Source of the DNA: JAEUNJ01 sp052035955
Lineage (GTDB): Bacteria; Pseudomonadota; Gammaproteobacteria; Burkholderiales; Rhodocyclaceae
NCBI GenBank assembly: GCA_052035955.1
Contig: JBPOHD010000043.1
Location: 8,581 to 72,580, forward strand
DNA length: 64,000 nucleotides
Direction of reading: 5' to 3'
Shown: positions 35,012 through 45,034 of the stretch, piece after piece
Layout: each line of letters opens with the position of its first letter
How positions within the stretch are numbered: the stretch's first letter is position 1
The notes under the pieces: generated by a model
What the model saw: only the letters and a program-made list of their open reading frames with translations
The model's database searches: none
Told to the model about the DNA's origin: nothing
Position numbers and translations under genes: made by a program

Positions 35012-38000
35012 TCAGCCGCCGGCGCCCGGCGCGACCGCCAGCAGTTCGTCCACGACCGCCAGCAATTCCTGGTATCGGAAGGGCTTGGCGATGAACCTCG
35101 CGGCACCGGCCTGGGCCACGGCACGATGCACCTCCGTTCGCACGTCCGCAGAGAGGACCACGACGGGAATCCGGCGGGTCGCGGGATCGCCCTTGAGCCG
35201 CTCGATGACCTGGAGCCCGGTCATGTCGGGCAGGTGCAGGTCGACCAGGATCAGTGAAGGCGAGAGGATGCGGGCAAGCTCGAGCGCCCCGGCGCCGGTT
35301 TGGGCGAAATGGACATCCAGGGCCTCCCGTGCCGAAAGCAGGTGCTCGACCAGCCTGGCGTTGTTCGCGTTGTCCTCGACATGGAGCACCCCGTGCCGGC
35401 TGCCGGCGGGCGCGGCGGACCGGCCCGTGTCGGCGTCGTCATCCACCCGGGTCTGCGAAGGCGGCGCCGCCGTGGCAGGCAGTTCGAACCAGAAGCAACT
35501 CCCCCTGCCCTCCTCGCTGGTGAAGTCCATCCGCCCGCCCATCATCTCCACGAGGCGCCGGGTCAGCACGAGCCCGATGCCCGTGCCCTCGATGTCCTTC
35601 CTGGCGGCGTCGAGGCGGGAGAATGGCTGGAAGACCTCGTGGCGCCGGCTTTCAGGGATGCCGTCACCCGTGTCCGTCACCGAGATCCGCCAGGCGCCAT
35701 CGCCAGCGACCACGGAAACGCCGATCTCCCCGGCCTCCCGGTTGTACTTGACCGCATTCGACATCAGGTTCAGGAGCACCTGCTTCAGCCTGAGGTGATC
35801 GGCAAGGACCCATGCGGTTGGGTCTCCCGACGGCGGAAGCACCTCGATGCGGCGTTTGCGGGCCATGGGCACCACCAGCACCAGGCATTCCTGCACGGCC
35901 TCCGAAATGTCCACCGGCTCGACCCGCATCTCCAGGTGGCCCGCCTCGATCTTCGACAGGTCGAGGACTTCGTTGATCAGGTCCAGGAGGTGCCAGCCAG
36001 CCTTCACGATGATCTCCACCAGGCCGGCGCGCTCCGCATCGAGGGGCTTCTGGGGGTCGTTCTGGAGCAGTTGGGCGAATCCCAGGATGGAATTGAGCGG
36101 AGTCCGGAGCTCGTGGCTCATGTTGGCCAGGAAGTCCGACTTGGCCCGGTTCGCCCGCTCCGCATCCAGCTTGGCCACCAACAGTTCCGTTTCGAACTGC
36201 TTCTGGACGGTCATGTCACGGATGGTGCCGATCAGGTAGCGGCGCCCGCCTATCGTTCCCGTGTTGGCATGGATGGCCGAGGGCACGGGACGACCCTCCT
36301 TGTGCCACAGATCGCGGCTTCCCTTCACGAACCCCAGTTCGAAGGACCTGCAGAGGGCGGACGCGGCCTTGTCGCGCTCCGCTTCGGGGAAGGTCAACAG
36401 GAAGGATTGCCCGAGGAGCTCGTCGGGCCGGTAACCCAGCAGGTTCTGGATGGCCGGATTGATGTCGGCCACGCGGCCCTCCTCGTCCACGAGGAAGATG
36501 ACGTCCCCGGCGATGTCCATGATGCTGCGCACGCGCCCGGCCGACTCGAGCAGCTTGTCCTCCAGGTCCTTCAGCATGGTGATGTCGGTCGCCGCCGATA
36601 TGAAGCGGATGGGAACTCCCCGATCGTCGAGTTGCGGGGTGATGGTCGTCTCGACCCAGAAATGGGATCCGTCCCTGGCCCGGTTGCAAAGCTGCCCGCT
36701 CCAGGTCTGGCCCCGGTTCAGCGTGTCCCAGAGCACCCTGTAGAAATCCCGCGAGTGCAGGCCCGACCTGACCTTCCGGTGGGTCTGGCCGACCATTTCC
36801 TCCCGCCCGTAGCCGCTGATCTTGCAGAACTGCTGATTGACGTAAAGGATGTTGCCGTGGGTGTCGGTGATGCTGACGATGCTATGGGCATTGACGGCGA
36901 GTTCCATCTGGCGCAGGCGCTCGGCTGCCGCGCCCTGTTCGCGCCGCGTCCGCTTGAGCATCCGGGCCCGTTTCGCCCGGGCGACGACCGCCGACGCCAG
37001 CACGTCCAGGTCCAGGGGCTTGACGAGGAAATCGTCGGCGCCGAGATCGAGGGCCGCCATCCGCTGTCGCAGGTCGCCCTCGCTCGACAGGAACAGGATG
37101 GGCGTGTCCGTCAGGCCTTCGTCCTGCCTCAGGACGGCGGCGAGTTCCAGGCCGTTGCATCCCGGCATGTACATGTCGGTGACGATGACGTCGGGACGGA
37201 ATTCCATGATCACCGACAGGGCCGCGCGCGGATCGTTGCACACCTGGACCTGGAATCCCTCGGCCAGCATGGCCGCCGAGTAGACCTCCGTGAGGGCGCG
37301 ATCGTCATCCACGAAGACGACCCGGAACGGCTCGCGGCGCCGCCTTTCGGTGACCCCCATGAGGACCGCCACCAGCTTCTCCACATCGACGGGTTTGCCG
37401 AGGAAGCGCGTCGCCCCGAGGCGGACGGCCTCCAGGCGGACGTCGAATGCGTCGGAGCCGGCGAGGCAGAACAGGTACGGCGCCGGGTCCAGGGTCTTCC
37501 TCAGGCCGTCCATCACCTGCCGGGTGTCGGGGTCGCTCCGGCAGCGGGACAGATCGGCGACGATGGCGACGGGAAGCCGATCCGCCGGCATCGAAGCCAG
37601 CTCGCGCATCGACTCGATCTGGGTCACCTGGTAGCCGGCGAACTTCAGGGCGTCGGTCACCAGCGCCGTCACGGCCCGGCCGTCCACGTACAGGGCCACC
37701 CTGGGATTGTCGGTGGCCCGCGACGGGGCCGTCGGGGTGATCAGGGGAACGGCGGGCTCGGGCTGGCACTGGCCGCCGCCCTGGATGCGCTGCAGGGAGG
37801 CGAACAACGACAGGACCTGGTTCCGGTCTTCCGGGCTCAGGGGTTGCCCGCCCAAGCCCTGGTGGAGGCGCAGGAAGGCCAGGGCCGTGTGCTGGACGGC
37901 CACCGCTCCCTCCAACCGAGCGGCTTCGATGAGCGAGCGCAGCAGGGAACCCAGTTCGGCCGGCAACCGGCCGGTCCCGGTCCTGCGCCACTCCGCCATG

Positions 38001-38098
38001 ATGCCGGCCAGGGCTCCGTGGCAGCGGGACAGATTGCGAAGGCCCGCCAGGCCTCCTTCGGCACCACTGCGGGAATTCTCGATCATGTCGATCGACAT
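35012..38098 (-). CDS. Soluble hybrid histidine kinase, REC-REC-PAS-PAS-HisKA-HATPase-REC
   Basis: 1028 aa, started at the ATG with a strong GAGGAGGAG site. Residues 1-125 are helical and unassigned. REC1 (about 131-248) keeps Asp182 and Lys235 but lacks the usual acidic cluster (YVDG), so may not be phosphorylated. REC2 (258-375) is intact (VFVDDD, Asp308, Lys359). Two PAS domains (about 390-640), HisKA (ANMSHELRTPLNSIL), ATPase (LMSNAVKYN, DTGDGIP, GTGIGL) and a C-terminal REC (VLHVEDN, LILVDLHLPD) follow. No membrane helix. It starts 7 nt after the CHASE/PAS sensor gene, its probable input. Confidence 0.9.
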   Translation of the reverse strand: MSIDMIENSRSGAEGGLAGLRNLSRCHGALAGIMAEWRRTGTGRLPAELGSLLRSLIEAARLEGAVAVQHTALAFLRLHQGLGGQPLSPEDRNQVLSLFASLQRIQGGGQCQPEPAVPLITPTAPSRATDNPRVALYVDGRAVTALVTDALKFAGYQVTQIESMRELASMPADRLPVAIVADLSRCRSDPDTRQVMDGLRKTLDPAPYLFCLAGSDAFDVRLEAVRLGATRFLGKPVDVEKLVAVLMGVTERRRREPFRVVFVDDDRALTEVYSAAMLAEGFQVQVCNDPRAALSVIMEFRPDVIVTDMYMPGCNGLELAAVLRQDEGLTDTPILFLSSEGDLRQRMAALDLGADDFLVKPLDLDVLASAVVARAKRARMLKRTRREQGAAAERLRQMELAVNAHSIVSITDTHGNILYVNQQFCKISGYGREEMVGQTHRKVRSGLHSRDFYRVLWDTLNRGQTWSGQLCNRARDGSHFWVETTITPQLDDRGVPIRFISAATDITMLKDLEDKLLESAGRVRSIMDIAGDVIFLVDEEGRVADINPAIQNLLGYRPDELLGQSFLLTFPEAERDKAASALCRSFELGFVKGSRDLWHKEGRPVPSAIHANTGTIGGRRYLIGTIRDMTVQKQFETELLVAKLDAERANRAKSDFLANMSHELRTPLNSILGFAQLLQNDPQKPLDAERAGLVEIIVKAGWHLLDLINEVLDLSKIEAGHLEMRVEPVDISEAVQECLVLVVPMARKRRIEVLPPSGDPTAWVLADHLRLKQVLLNLMSNAVKYNREAGEIGVSVVAGDGAWRISVTDTGDGIPESRRHEVFQPFSRLDAARKDIEGTGIGLVLTRRLVEMMGGRMDFTSEEGRGSCFWFELPATAAPPSQTRVDDDADTGRSAAPAGSRHGVLHVEDNANNARLVEHLLSAREALDVHFAQTGAGALELARILSPSLILVDLHLPDMTGLQVIERLKGDPATRRIPVVVLSADVRTEVHRAVAQAGAARFIAKPFRYQELLAVVDELLAVAPGAGG

Positions 38099-38105
38099 CT
38101 CCTCC

Positions 38106-41060
38106 TCAGTGGGGCCGGCAATCGCCACCCGAAGCCACCGGCGACAGGGCCGTCGGCCCGACGACCTCGACCGGCACGGACTCCCCGCCGGGATGGGGGA
38201 CGGCCGGTCGCGCCGCGGGCTCCAGGGCCTGGGCGACGAGGGCCAGGTAGGGCCTGTCGTCGGCCGGCAAACCATCGAGTTCGACCAGGCCGAGCAGGAC
38301 AACCTGGATCACGTGACCGTCCGCATGGCGAAGCCCGACGCAGTTGCGAATGCCTCCCTGGGCCGTCGCACGCCGCCGGATGTCGGCGAAAGAGGCTCCG
38401 TCGGACGGGACCAGCATGTCCCCGAAACAAGTCCCCGAAGGGGTGCCGCATTCGTTCCACCCGAGCATTTCCAGCCAGCGCTCGTTGGCCTCGAGCAGCC
38501 GCCCGAGGTCGTCCAGCGCCAGGCAGGGCAAGGGGAACATCCTGAAAAGGTCCCGGTAGCGTTTCTCGCTTCGCCACAACATGTCCTCGGCCGCCTTGCG
38601 GCCGGTGATGTCGGCCATGAAACCGTTCCAGACGATCCCGCCCTCGTCGATCTCGGGGAGGGCGTCCACCCCCATCCAGCGACACCGACCGTCGGCCAGG
38701 CGCAGGCGAAACTGCTGGTACCAGGGCACGCGGTTGCGCCCGGAGTCGTTCAGGGCGGCAAGGACCGCGGCCCGATCTTCCGGGAAGACGAGGTCGAGCA
38801 GCGGCGCGCCATCGTGGCGCAGGCGTTCGGGATCGAGTCCGCAGATGTCCCGGACGCCGTCGCTGGCGTATGGAAACAACAGGCGTCCGTCCTGAAGCTG
38901 CCGGCATTGGAACAGGACCCCGGGCAACTGGGCCGCGATCCGGTGCTGCCTCACGAAGACCTCCCGCGCGGCATTCTCGGCGCGCTTGCGCTCCGTCACG
39001 TCCTCGTGGGCCATCACGACGCCGCCGGCGGCGGCCCGCAACGGCGAGACGTGCATGACGAACCAACGCGCGCCGCCGGGCGTCGGGACACGATATTCCA
39101 TGTGGAAATCGTCGCTGATGCCGGTCATGACGGCGCGAATTCCGACCAGCGCGGCTTCCGCCTCGACACCGCCCTCGCCGCTGGTTAGGGCGCGGCAGAT
39201 CGCGAGGTAATCCTGCCCCGGCTGCGGCCGGAGATCGGGTCCGGCGACGGCTGCGAACCGGCGCCAGGCGGCATTGGCACTGCGCACGACACCATGATGG
39301 TCGAGTACCGCAACGTGGGCCGACAGTGAATCCACCATGTCGCCGGCCATGGTCTCCGAGGCCCGTGCCCGATCCTCCGCCCGCCGCAGGGCCGTGAGGT
39401 CCCGGGCCAGGCAGAGGAAGCCTGCCGGATTGCCCGGCGAACTGCCGAAGGCGGTGACCGTGACATCCAGGTCGCAGTGCCGGTCCCCGCTTTCGATGCG
39501 CACCTGGGTGCTCGCCCGCCCGGCCCCCTGCATGGTTTCCGTGATCGCCCGGGTCAGGGCGGCGGCGGCCTCGGGCGGCAACACCGTCTCGTATTCCCTG
39601 CCGGTCCAGTCGGCGGACCGGGCAAAGAACGAGGCACCCGCGGGAACATGGCACTCGACGATGCGCCCGCCGGTGTCGATCACGAACATGAAATCCGGCA
39701 GGGCCTCGATCAGCCGCCGCGACCGTTCCTCGCTTTCCCGAAGGGCGAACTCCGCGCCCTTGCGCGCCGAGATGTCCGCCAGGATGCCGGCGATCGGCGT
39801 CATCCCGTCGCCCCCCGGGGCCGGTGCCTTGCCGCGCAGTTCGACCCACTGCCACAGGTCGCCGCCCGTGCGCAGGCGGCATTCGACCTGGAATTCCCTG
39901 GCGTTCGCGGCCGCCGCTTGCAGGGCCTCCCTGGCCGCCGGCCGGTCGGCCGGATAGGCAAGCACCGACCACAGATCGGCGGGCATCGTGGCCGCACCCC
40001 CGGGGTACCCGAGGATCTGCGCGCAGCGCTCGTCCCAGCGCACGATGCCCTCCGGCAGACTGATTTCCCAGAGGCCCTCCCCGATTCCGTCGAGCACCTG
40101 CCGAAACCGGGCCTCGCTGCGCCCCAGGGCCGATTCGAGGCGTCGCCGCGCCGCGCCCGTCGAGGCCCACTGATGGGCGGCAACCGCCAGGGCAATGGCC
40201 AGCAGGATTCCGCCGGCACGAAGCAGGTCGGGCCATCCCGCCGCGCGGCGTCCGGATTCCTCGGCAATGGCCAACTGCAGGCGCCCGCCGGCCACGACTG
40301 CTTCCATGACGGCCGCCGGCCGTTCGAATGCCCGACTCCCGCCCCAGATGGCGGCGCCGGGCCCCTCACCCGCCTCCGCGCTGCGCACGGCGATGCCGGT
40401 CGACCCGCCGCCGACCGCCCGCTGCACGGCCTCCCGCAACTGGTCGCCGTCGATCTCGGTGCTGACCAATCCCCAGTAGCGGCCATCGTCCAGGAAAACG
40501 GGAAGCCTCAAGGCGAGGCCTTTGCGGCCGTCGGACAATGCAAGGGGACCGTCGAGGACGGCCTGGCGGGAGCGGATGGCCCTCTCGACGGCCGGCCAGC
40601 GGAGCGGGGCGTCGTCGTAGCGGAATCCGACAGCCTGCCCATGGCCCGCCGGTACTGCCCGCGCGACGACGTTTCCCGGGGCCAGGCTGATGGAGCGGAC
40701 ATGCCTTCCCTGGCGGTAGAGGACGGCAAGCATGGCATCGAGGTCCCGGTCCCGCGGCTTTCCGCCTGTGGCGACGATGTAGGCCCCCAGTCCCGTGGCG
40801 AGTTGGGCGCTGGCCCCGATCTCGCTCTCCAGGACGGCCCTGGCACGGGCGACGGCACCGATGTTCGCCTGCGACCGGTCGGCGGCGATCCGCTCACCGA
40901 CGTGCAACACGAGCAGTTCGCTGATTACGAGAACGGCGATCAGGACCGCGAGGCCGAGCGCCACGGCCCTGCCCTGGCCGGCCGGGACATCGGGACCGGA
41001 GCCAGGGCCGGCAGCTTTCCGGAGGTGACGGCCGTCTGCATCCGCCCGGGCCGCGCCCAT
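38106..41060 (-). CDS. CHASE-domain membrane sensor with five PAS domains and no output domain
   Basis: 984 aa. Membrane helices at about 32-52 and 275-295 enclose a CHASE sensor domain (QANIGAVARARAVLESEIGASAQLATGLGAYIVA...GRYWGLVSTEIDGDQL). The cytoplasmic part has about five consecutive PAS folds (starting near 320, 440, 570, 690 and 815), with typical ARDLT, HEDVTERKRAE and MADITGRKAAE ends. It finishes after the last PAS, with no kinase, GGDEF, EAL or MCP domain, and no sign of a frameshift into one. The downstream soluble hybrid kinase likely supplies the output. Confidence 0.88.
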   Translation of the reverse strand: MGAARADADGRHLRKAAGPGSGPDVPAGQGRAVALGLAVLIAVLVISELLVLHVGERIAADRSQANIGAVARARAVLESEIGASAQLATGLGAYIVATGGKPRDRDLDAMLAVLYRQGRHVRSISLAPGNVVARAVPAGHGQAVGFRYDDAPLRWPAVERAIRSRQAVLDGPLALSDGRKGLALRLPVFLDDGRYWGLVSTEIDGDQLREAVQRAVGGGSTGIAVRSAEAGEGPGAAIWGGSRAFERPAAVMEAVVAGGRLQLAIAEESGRRAAGWPDLLRAGGILLAIALAVAAHQWASTGAARRRLESALGRSEARFRQVLDGIGEGLWEISLPEGIVRWDERCAQILGYPGGAATMPADLWSVLAYPADRPAAREALQAAAANAREFQVECRLRTGGDLWQWVELRGKAPAPGGDGMTPIAGILADISARKGAEFALRESEERSRRLIEALPDFMFVIDTGGRIVECHVPAGASFFARSADWTGREYETVLPPEAAAALTRAITETMQGAGRASTQVRIESGDRHCDLDVTVTAFGSSPGNPAGFLCLARDLTALRRAEDRARASETMAGDMVDSLSAHVAVLDHHGVVRSANAAWRRFAAVAGPDLRPQPGQDYLAICRALTSGEGGVEAEAALVGIRAVMTGISDDFHMEYRVPTPGGARWFVMHVSPLRAAAGGVVMAHEDVTERKRAENAAREVFVRQHRIAAQLPGVLFQCRQLQDGRLLFPYASDGVRDICGLDPERLRHDGAPLLDLVFPEDRAAVLAALNDSGRNRVPWYQQFRLRLADGRCRWMGVDALPEIDEGGIVWNGFMADITGRKAAEDMLWRSEKRYRDLFRMFPLPCLALDDLGRLLEANERWLEMLGWNECGTPSGTCFGDMLVPSDGASFADIRRRATAQGGIRNCVGLRHADGHVIQVVLLGLVELDGLPADDRPYLALVAQALEPAARPAVPHPGGESVPVEVVGPTALSPVASGGDCRPH

Positions 41061-41063
41061 ACC

Positions 41064-41306
41064 CTATTCCCCTGCGCCGTCTCCGCCACGACAGGACGGC
41101 GCCAGGGCCCCATCCCGTTCGTCGCCATGATTCGCCATGATCCCCGATTGGCCGGCATCGCGGCGGCCCTCGATGCCGGCGTGCCCGGCCGGCAGCCGGA
41201 GGCGCCGGCAGGTGTCGGCATCCCGGGGCTCGACGGGAAGGTTGCCGTGTACGGCATGCAGATCGGCAAGGAGCGCCCGCAGCTTCGATAATGTCAATTG
41301 GCTCAT
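41064..41306 (-). CDS. Possible small protein, 80 aa
   Basis: Not recognised. It ends 3 nt before the CHASE sensor start. The first 35 residues (LTLSKLRALLADLHAVHGNLPVEPRDAD) resemble the N-terminus of small accessory or phage-type proteins with a helix and LPV strand. The remainder looks like unselected GC-rich translation. No strong ribosome site. Could be a leader ORF or a decayed gene. Confidence 0.3.
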   Translation of the reverse strand: MSQLTLSKLRALLADLHAVHGNLPVEPRDADTCRRLRLPAGHAGIEGRRDAGQSGIMANHGDERDGALAPSCRGGDGAGE

Positions 41307-41484
41307 TCTTGCGGCCTCGCGGCGATGCCCGGCGGCTTCGGGTTCCGCGTCGGCGCCGCTATACTCCGCGATATTCGAAACACCCTGTTAGCCGGAGTGG
41401 AAAAAAAACTAGCCGGCGTCGCCGATTCCCGGGAGGGCCGGCGAATATGGCCGGCTCGGCCTGCAGACCGACGAGCTCCACGAC

Positions 41485-42276
41485 ATGACCAAGCCATTTC
41501 CAGTGCTGCTGATCATCGACGATCAGCCGGAATCGATTGCCCTGTTGATCTCGTACCTGGAACACCGGGAGATGGACATCCGGGTGGCCATGGACGGTCG
41601 CGACGGAATCGAGAAGGCGAAGGCCGGCAGGCCCGACCTCGTCCTCCTTGACATTGCCATGCCCGGCATGGACGGCTTCTCGGTCTGCGAGGCCTTGAAG
41701 GGGAACCCAGCGACCGCCGACATTCCGATCGTCTTCCTGTCGGCGAGCGGCGCCATCGACGACAAGCTGAAGGGATTCGCCCTGGGCGCCGTGGATTACA
41801 TCACCAAGCCGTTTGCCGAGGACGAGGTGCTGGCCCGGGTGGGCGTACACCTCCACACCCGCTACCGGATCGCCCGGCTGGAAACCATGGTCGGCCAGCG
41901 GGCGGTGGCCGAGGCAGGACATGCCGAATCCCAGGACGAACGCTGTTTCCGCGGCGCCCTGGACATCCTCGAGCAGCGCCTGGCCTTCCCGCCGTCCCTG
42001 CAGGACCTGGCACGGGAACTGGGCATCAGCGATCGCAAGCTCACCGAACTGTTCCGCGACCGCGTCGGCATGACGGCGACCGATTACTTTTCCGAATTGA
42101 GGCTGGAGACCGCCAAGCGCCTGCTGGCGGCGACGGATACGCAGGTCCAGTTGGTGGCGGACCGGGTCGGATACCGCAATCCCGGCGATTTCACGCGGGC
42201 CTTCCGCCGCCGCTTCGGCGTCGGACCGCGCGAGTACCGGCAGGCGACGAAGAAACAGGCGGACGACGGAGGATGA
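41485..42276 (+). CDS. Response regulator, REC plus AraC-type HTH
   Basis: 263 aa. REC domain (1-125) with IIDDQPE, phospho-acceptor Asp56 (LLDIAMPG) and Lys (YITKPF); an AraC/XylS double HTH at about 160-255 (PSLQDLARELGISDRKLTELFRDRVG... VADRVGYRNPGDFTRAFRRRFG). A DNA-binding output regulator. Its last bases overlap the 7TM kinase start (ATGA). A TATACT box at 41360 lies in the 178-bp divergent gap, which otherwise holds no gene. Confidence 0.92.
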   Translation: MTKPFPVLLIIDDQPESIALLISYLEHREMDIRVAMDGRDGIEKAKAGRPDLVLLDIAMPGMDGFSVCEALKGNPATADIPIVFLSASGAIDDKLKGFALGAVDYITKPFAEDEVLARVGVHLHTRYRIARLETMVGQRAVAEAGHAESQDERCFRGALDILEQRLAFPPSLQDLARELGISDRKLTELFRDRVGMTATDYFSELRLETAKRLLAATDTQVQLVADRVGYRNPGDFTRAFRRRFGVGPREYRQATKKQADDGG

Positions 42277-44951
42277 GCCGTCTGCGCCTCGCGATCGCCT
42301 TCCTTGCCCTGGCCTGGTGTTCGGTCGCGGCCGCCACGGTTCCGGTGGTGCTCGCCGGGGAGGGTCGCCAGAGCCTCTGGGCCGGGCTGGAGGCCCTCCC
42401 GGATCCGGACGGACACATGGATTTCGAGGACGTGCGCCGAGCCTACGCGGAAGGACGGTTCGCGGCGGTTCCGCCCGGCTCGGCCGGCCTCGGCTATCTG
42501 CAAGGGGCCGCCTGGGTGCGCTTCGCCCTGACCAATCCAGAGCCGACGCCGCAGTCCCGCTGGCTGCGGCAGCAGTGGGTGTTCCAGCAATCGGTGGTCC
42601 TGTTCCTGCGGGCTCCGGACGGGTCCGCCACCCGATTGGCAAACGGAGCCGAAGTACCCCTGCAGGACCGGCCCGTACGCTCGCGATTGCTCCTGTTTCC
42701 CGTCGCCCTGGAGCCGGGGGAAACCAGGGAGTTCTATCTGCGCCTGTCCGGCCGTTCGGCGACGGTTGCCAAGTTCGACCTGTGGCGACCGGAGGCCCTG
42801 CTCGACGAGGACGGGTCGGAAACCCTCGTCGAATTCCTGGCCTCCGGCGGCTGCCTCGTGGTGGCTGCCTGCGGCATCATCGCGTGGCACCTGCGGCGGC
42901 GGGCCTTCATGCTGGCGGTCGGTGCCGGACATCTGATGGTGATCGTCGTCGTGATCCTGCTGGATGGTTACGGTGCATACCGGCTTCCGCTGGACGCCAC
43001 GCTCTGGCAGGCCCGTGCGCTGTTTTCCGCCGCCTTCCTCGGTCTGTTCTTCCATGCGATCTTTGCCCGGGGATTCCTGGAACTTCCGAGGCGTTTCCCG
43101 CCGATGGCGCGATTGATGACGGGGATCTCGGGGATCTGCCTGGCCATGTCGGTCCTGGTGCTCATCGCCTTCGATCCCCGCGCCACGGCAGTGGTCTCGG
43201 TCATGGCGCTGGCGACAATGTCGGCCGTTGCGATCCGCGCCACGCCGGGGGGCGGTGCCACCGCCCGGGCTTACCTTGGAGCGTGGGGTCTGCTCGTGGG
43301 TGCCGTGATGCTGCGCGCCTTGCTGCTGCTGGGTGAGACGCCCCAGCTTCCCAATGGGAACCTCTTGCCCCTGCTCGGATTCGTCGCCTCGGTCGCGGTG
43401 CTGACCTACGCGCTGAACCTGGACATCAAAGCCGTCCGCGATGCGATCAGGGACGCCGAGAGGCAACGCCTCGCCGACCAGGAAGGGGACAAGGAGCGCC
43501 TTGCCGCCGCGGTGGCGGAACAAACCCGGGAACTGCGGGAGGCCATGGCCAAGGCCGAGGAGGCAAGCAGCGCGAAGTCGACCTTCCTGTCGATCGTCAG
43601 CCACGAATTGCGGACACCCTTGCACACGATCCTCGGCTACGCGCACCTGTTGCGTCGGCAGAGCGCGCCCGATGCCCAGGAGAAGCTGGCCATCATCGAG
43701 CACGGCGGGGAGCAGCTGTTGCGCCTGATCGACCAGGTTCTCGAATTCACGCGCGGCGGTCAGCAGACGGAGGAACTGGATCCCGAGCCTTGTTCGATCG
43801 CCGCCCTCGCGGACGACCTGGAGAACACCGGACGCATCCTCGCCAGGACCCGCGGCAACCGCTTCGTGCTGGCACGCGGCCCCGGTTTGCCGACGGCCAT
43901 CGAGGCCGATGCCCCGCGCCTCACCCAGGTGCTCCAGAACCTGATCGGCAATGCCTGCAAATACACCGGGAACGGGGAAATCCTCCTGCGCCTGGACCGG
44001 GCGACCGACACCCCGCCCGATCCGGCCCGCCCGCGCACGAGCCGGTTGCGCTTCGTGGTCGAAGACACCGGTTGCGGCATCGCCCCGGCGGACCTGGAAA
44101 GAATCTTCGATCCCTTCACCCGCGTCGCGGGGCGGCAGCGGCAGCCCGGCCTGGGGCTCGGCCTGGCGATCGCGCGCCGGCTGGTCCGCGCCATGGGAGG
44201 GGAGATCACGGTCGCCAGCACGCCGGGGCGGGGCAGCCGGTTCGAATTCGCAGTCGACTTCCCGGTGCTGGCCGAAGGCCCCGCGACGACACCGCATGTC
44301 CCTGGCGAGGGCCGTCCGATCGTCGGCCATCGTCCCCCGCGCCGCCGCATCCTGATCGCCGACGACATCGCGGAGAACCGGGTCTTCCTCCGGGAACTGT
44401 GCCAGCGCTGGGGCTTTGCGGTCGCCGAGGCACGGGACGGTGCCGAGGCCTGGGCCCAATGCCTCGATCTGCCGACGCCATTCGACCTCGTCCTGGCCGA
44501 CCAGTTCATGCCGGTCATGGACGGGTGGGACCTGTTGCGCAGCATCCGTGGCAATGCGGGATTCGGCAGGACCGCGGTCGTGCTCGTCTCCGCCGCGCCG
44601 CCGACCCTGCCGGACGGCTTCCCGGAGGGCATCCACTTCGATGACGTCTTGCTCAAGCCCTTTCCCCAGGAACGCCTGGAGACGGCGCTCATGGCCATCC
44701 TGGGCGTCGAATGGATACGGGCGGGCGACGCCGACGCCGGGAACGAAATGCCTCCCGTGCTGCCGCCGGCGGAGAAACTCGCCGAGTTCAGGTCCATGGT
44801 CGATCTCGGGCGCATCGTCGCCCTGCGCAACTGGTGCGGCGAACTCCGCCGCCAGAGCCCCGAGTATGCGGAGTTCGCCGATACCATCGAGCGCCTGGCA
44901 AGGCAGGTCGATCTGCCTGGATTGCGGGAGGCGGCCGACCGCCTGTCCTGA
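42273..44951 (+). CDS. 7TM-DISM hybrid sensor histidine kinase
   Basis: 892 aa. Signal peptide (1-21), an extracellular 7TMR-DISMED2-type beta domain (about 25-185), seven membrane helices (about 185-385), a coiled coil, HisKA (SIVSHELRTPLHTIL, His about 443), ATPase (LIGNACKYT, DTGCGIA, GLGLGLAI) and a REC domain (RRRILIADDIAEN, VLADQFMPVMDG) ending near 815, then a helical tail. 7TM-DISM extracellular domains often bind carbohydrate-like ligands; the ligand here is unknown. Coupled by ATGA overlap to the AraC-type regulator. Confidence 0.9.
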   Translation: MSRLRLAIAFLALAWCSVAAATVPVVLAGEGRQSLWAGLEALPDPDGHMDFEDVRRAYAEGRFAAVPPGSAGLGYLQGAAWVRFALTNPEPTPQSRWLRQQWVFQQSVVLFLRAPDGSATRLANGAEVPLQDRPVRSRLLLFPVALEPGETREFYLRLSGRSATVAKFDLWRPEALLDEDGSETLVEFLASGGCLVVAACGIIAWHLRRRAFMLAVGAGHLMVIVVVILLDGYGAYRLPLDATLWQARALFSAAFLGLFFHAIFARGFLELPRRFPPMARLMTGISGICLAMSVLVLIAFDPRATAVVSVMALATMSAVAIRATPGGGATARAYLGAWGLLVGAVMLRALLLLGETPQLPNGNLLPLLGFVASVAVLTYALNLDIKAVRDAIRDAERQRLADQEGDKERLAAAVAEQTRELREAMAKAEEASSAKSTFLSIVSHELRTPLHTILGYAHLLRRQSAPDAQEKLAIIEHGGEQLLRLIDQVLEFTRGGQQTEELDPEPCSIAALADDLENTGRILARTRGNRFVLARGPGLPTAIEADAPRLTQVLQNLIGNACKYTGNGEILLRLDRATDTPPDPARPRTSRLRFVVEDTGCGIAPADLERIFDPFTRVAGRQRQPGLGLGLAIARRLVRAMGGEITVASTPGRGSRFEFAVDFPVLAEGPATTPHVPGEGRPIVGHRPPRRRILIADDIAENRVFLRELCQRWGFAVAEARDGAEAWAQCLDLPTPFDLVLADQFMPVMDGWDLLRSIRGNAGFGRTAVVLVSAAPPTLPDGFPEGIHFDDVLLKPFPQERLETALMAILGVEWIRAGDADAGNEMPPVLPPAEKLAEFRSMVDLGRIVALRNWCGELRRQSPEYAEFADTIERLARQVDLPGLREAADRLS

Positions 44952-45034
44952 TGCGCCGGCCGGTCGTGCACCGATATACTGCGGGCCGCGACCGCTTCCC
45001 CGTCCCCCGATTGCAGCAGTCCCCCATCGAGCCC

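Noticed and set aside
38106..41060. Frameshift that cuts a kinase domain off the CHASE/PAS sensor
   Set aside because: The next gene starts with its own strong ribosome site and N-terminal region, and no transmitter remnant lies between the genes.
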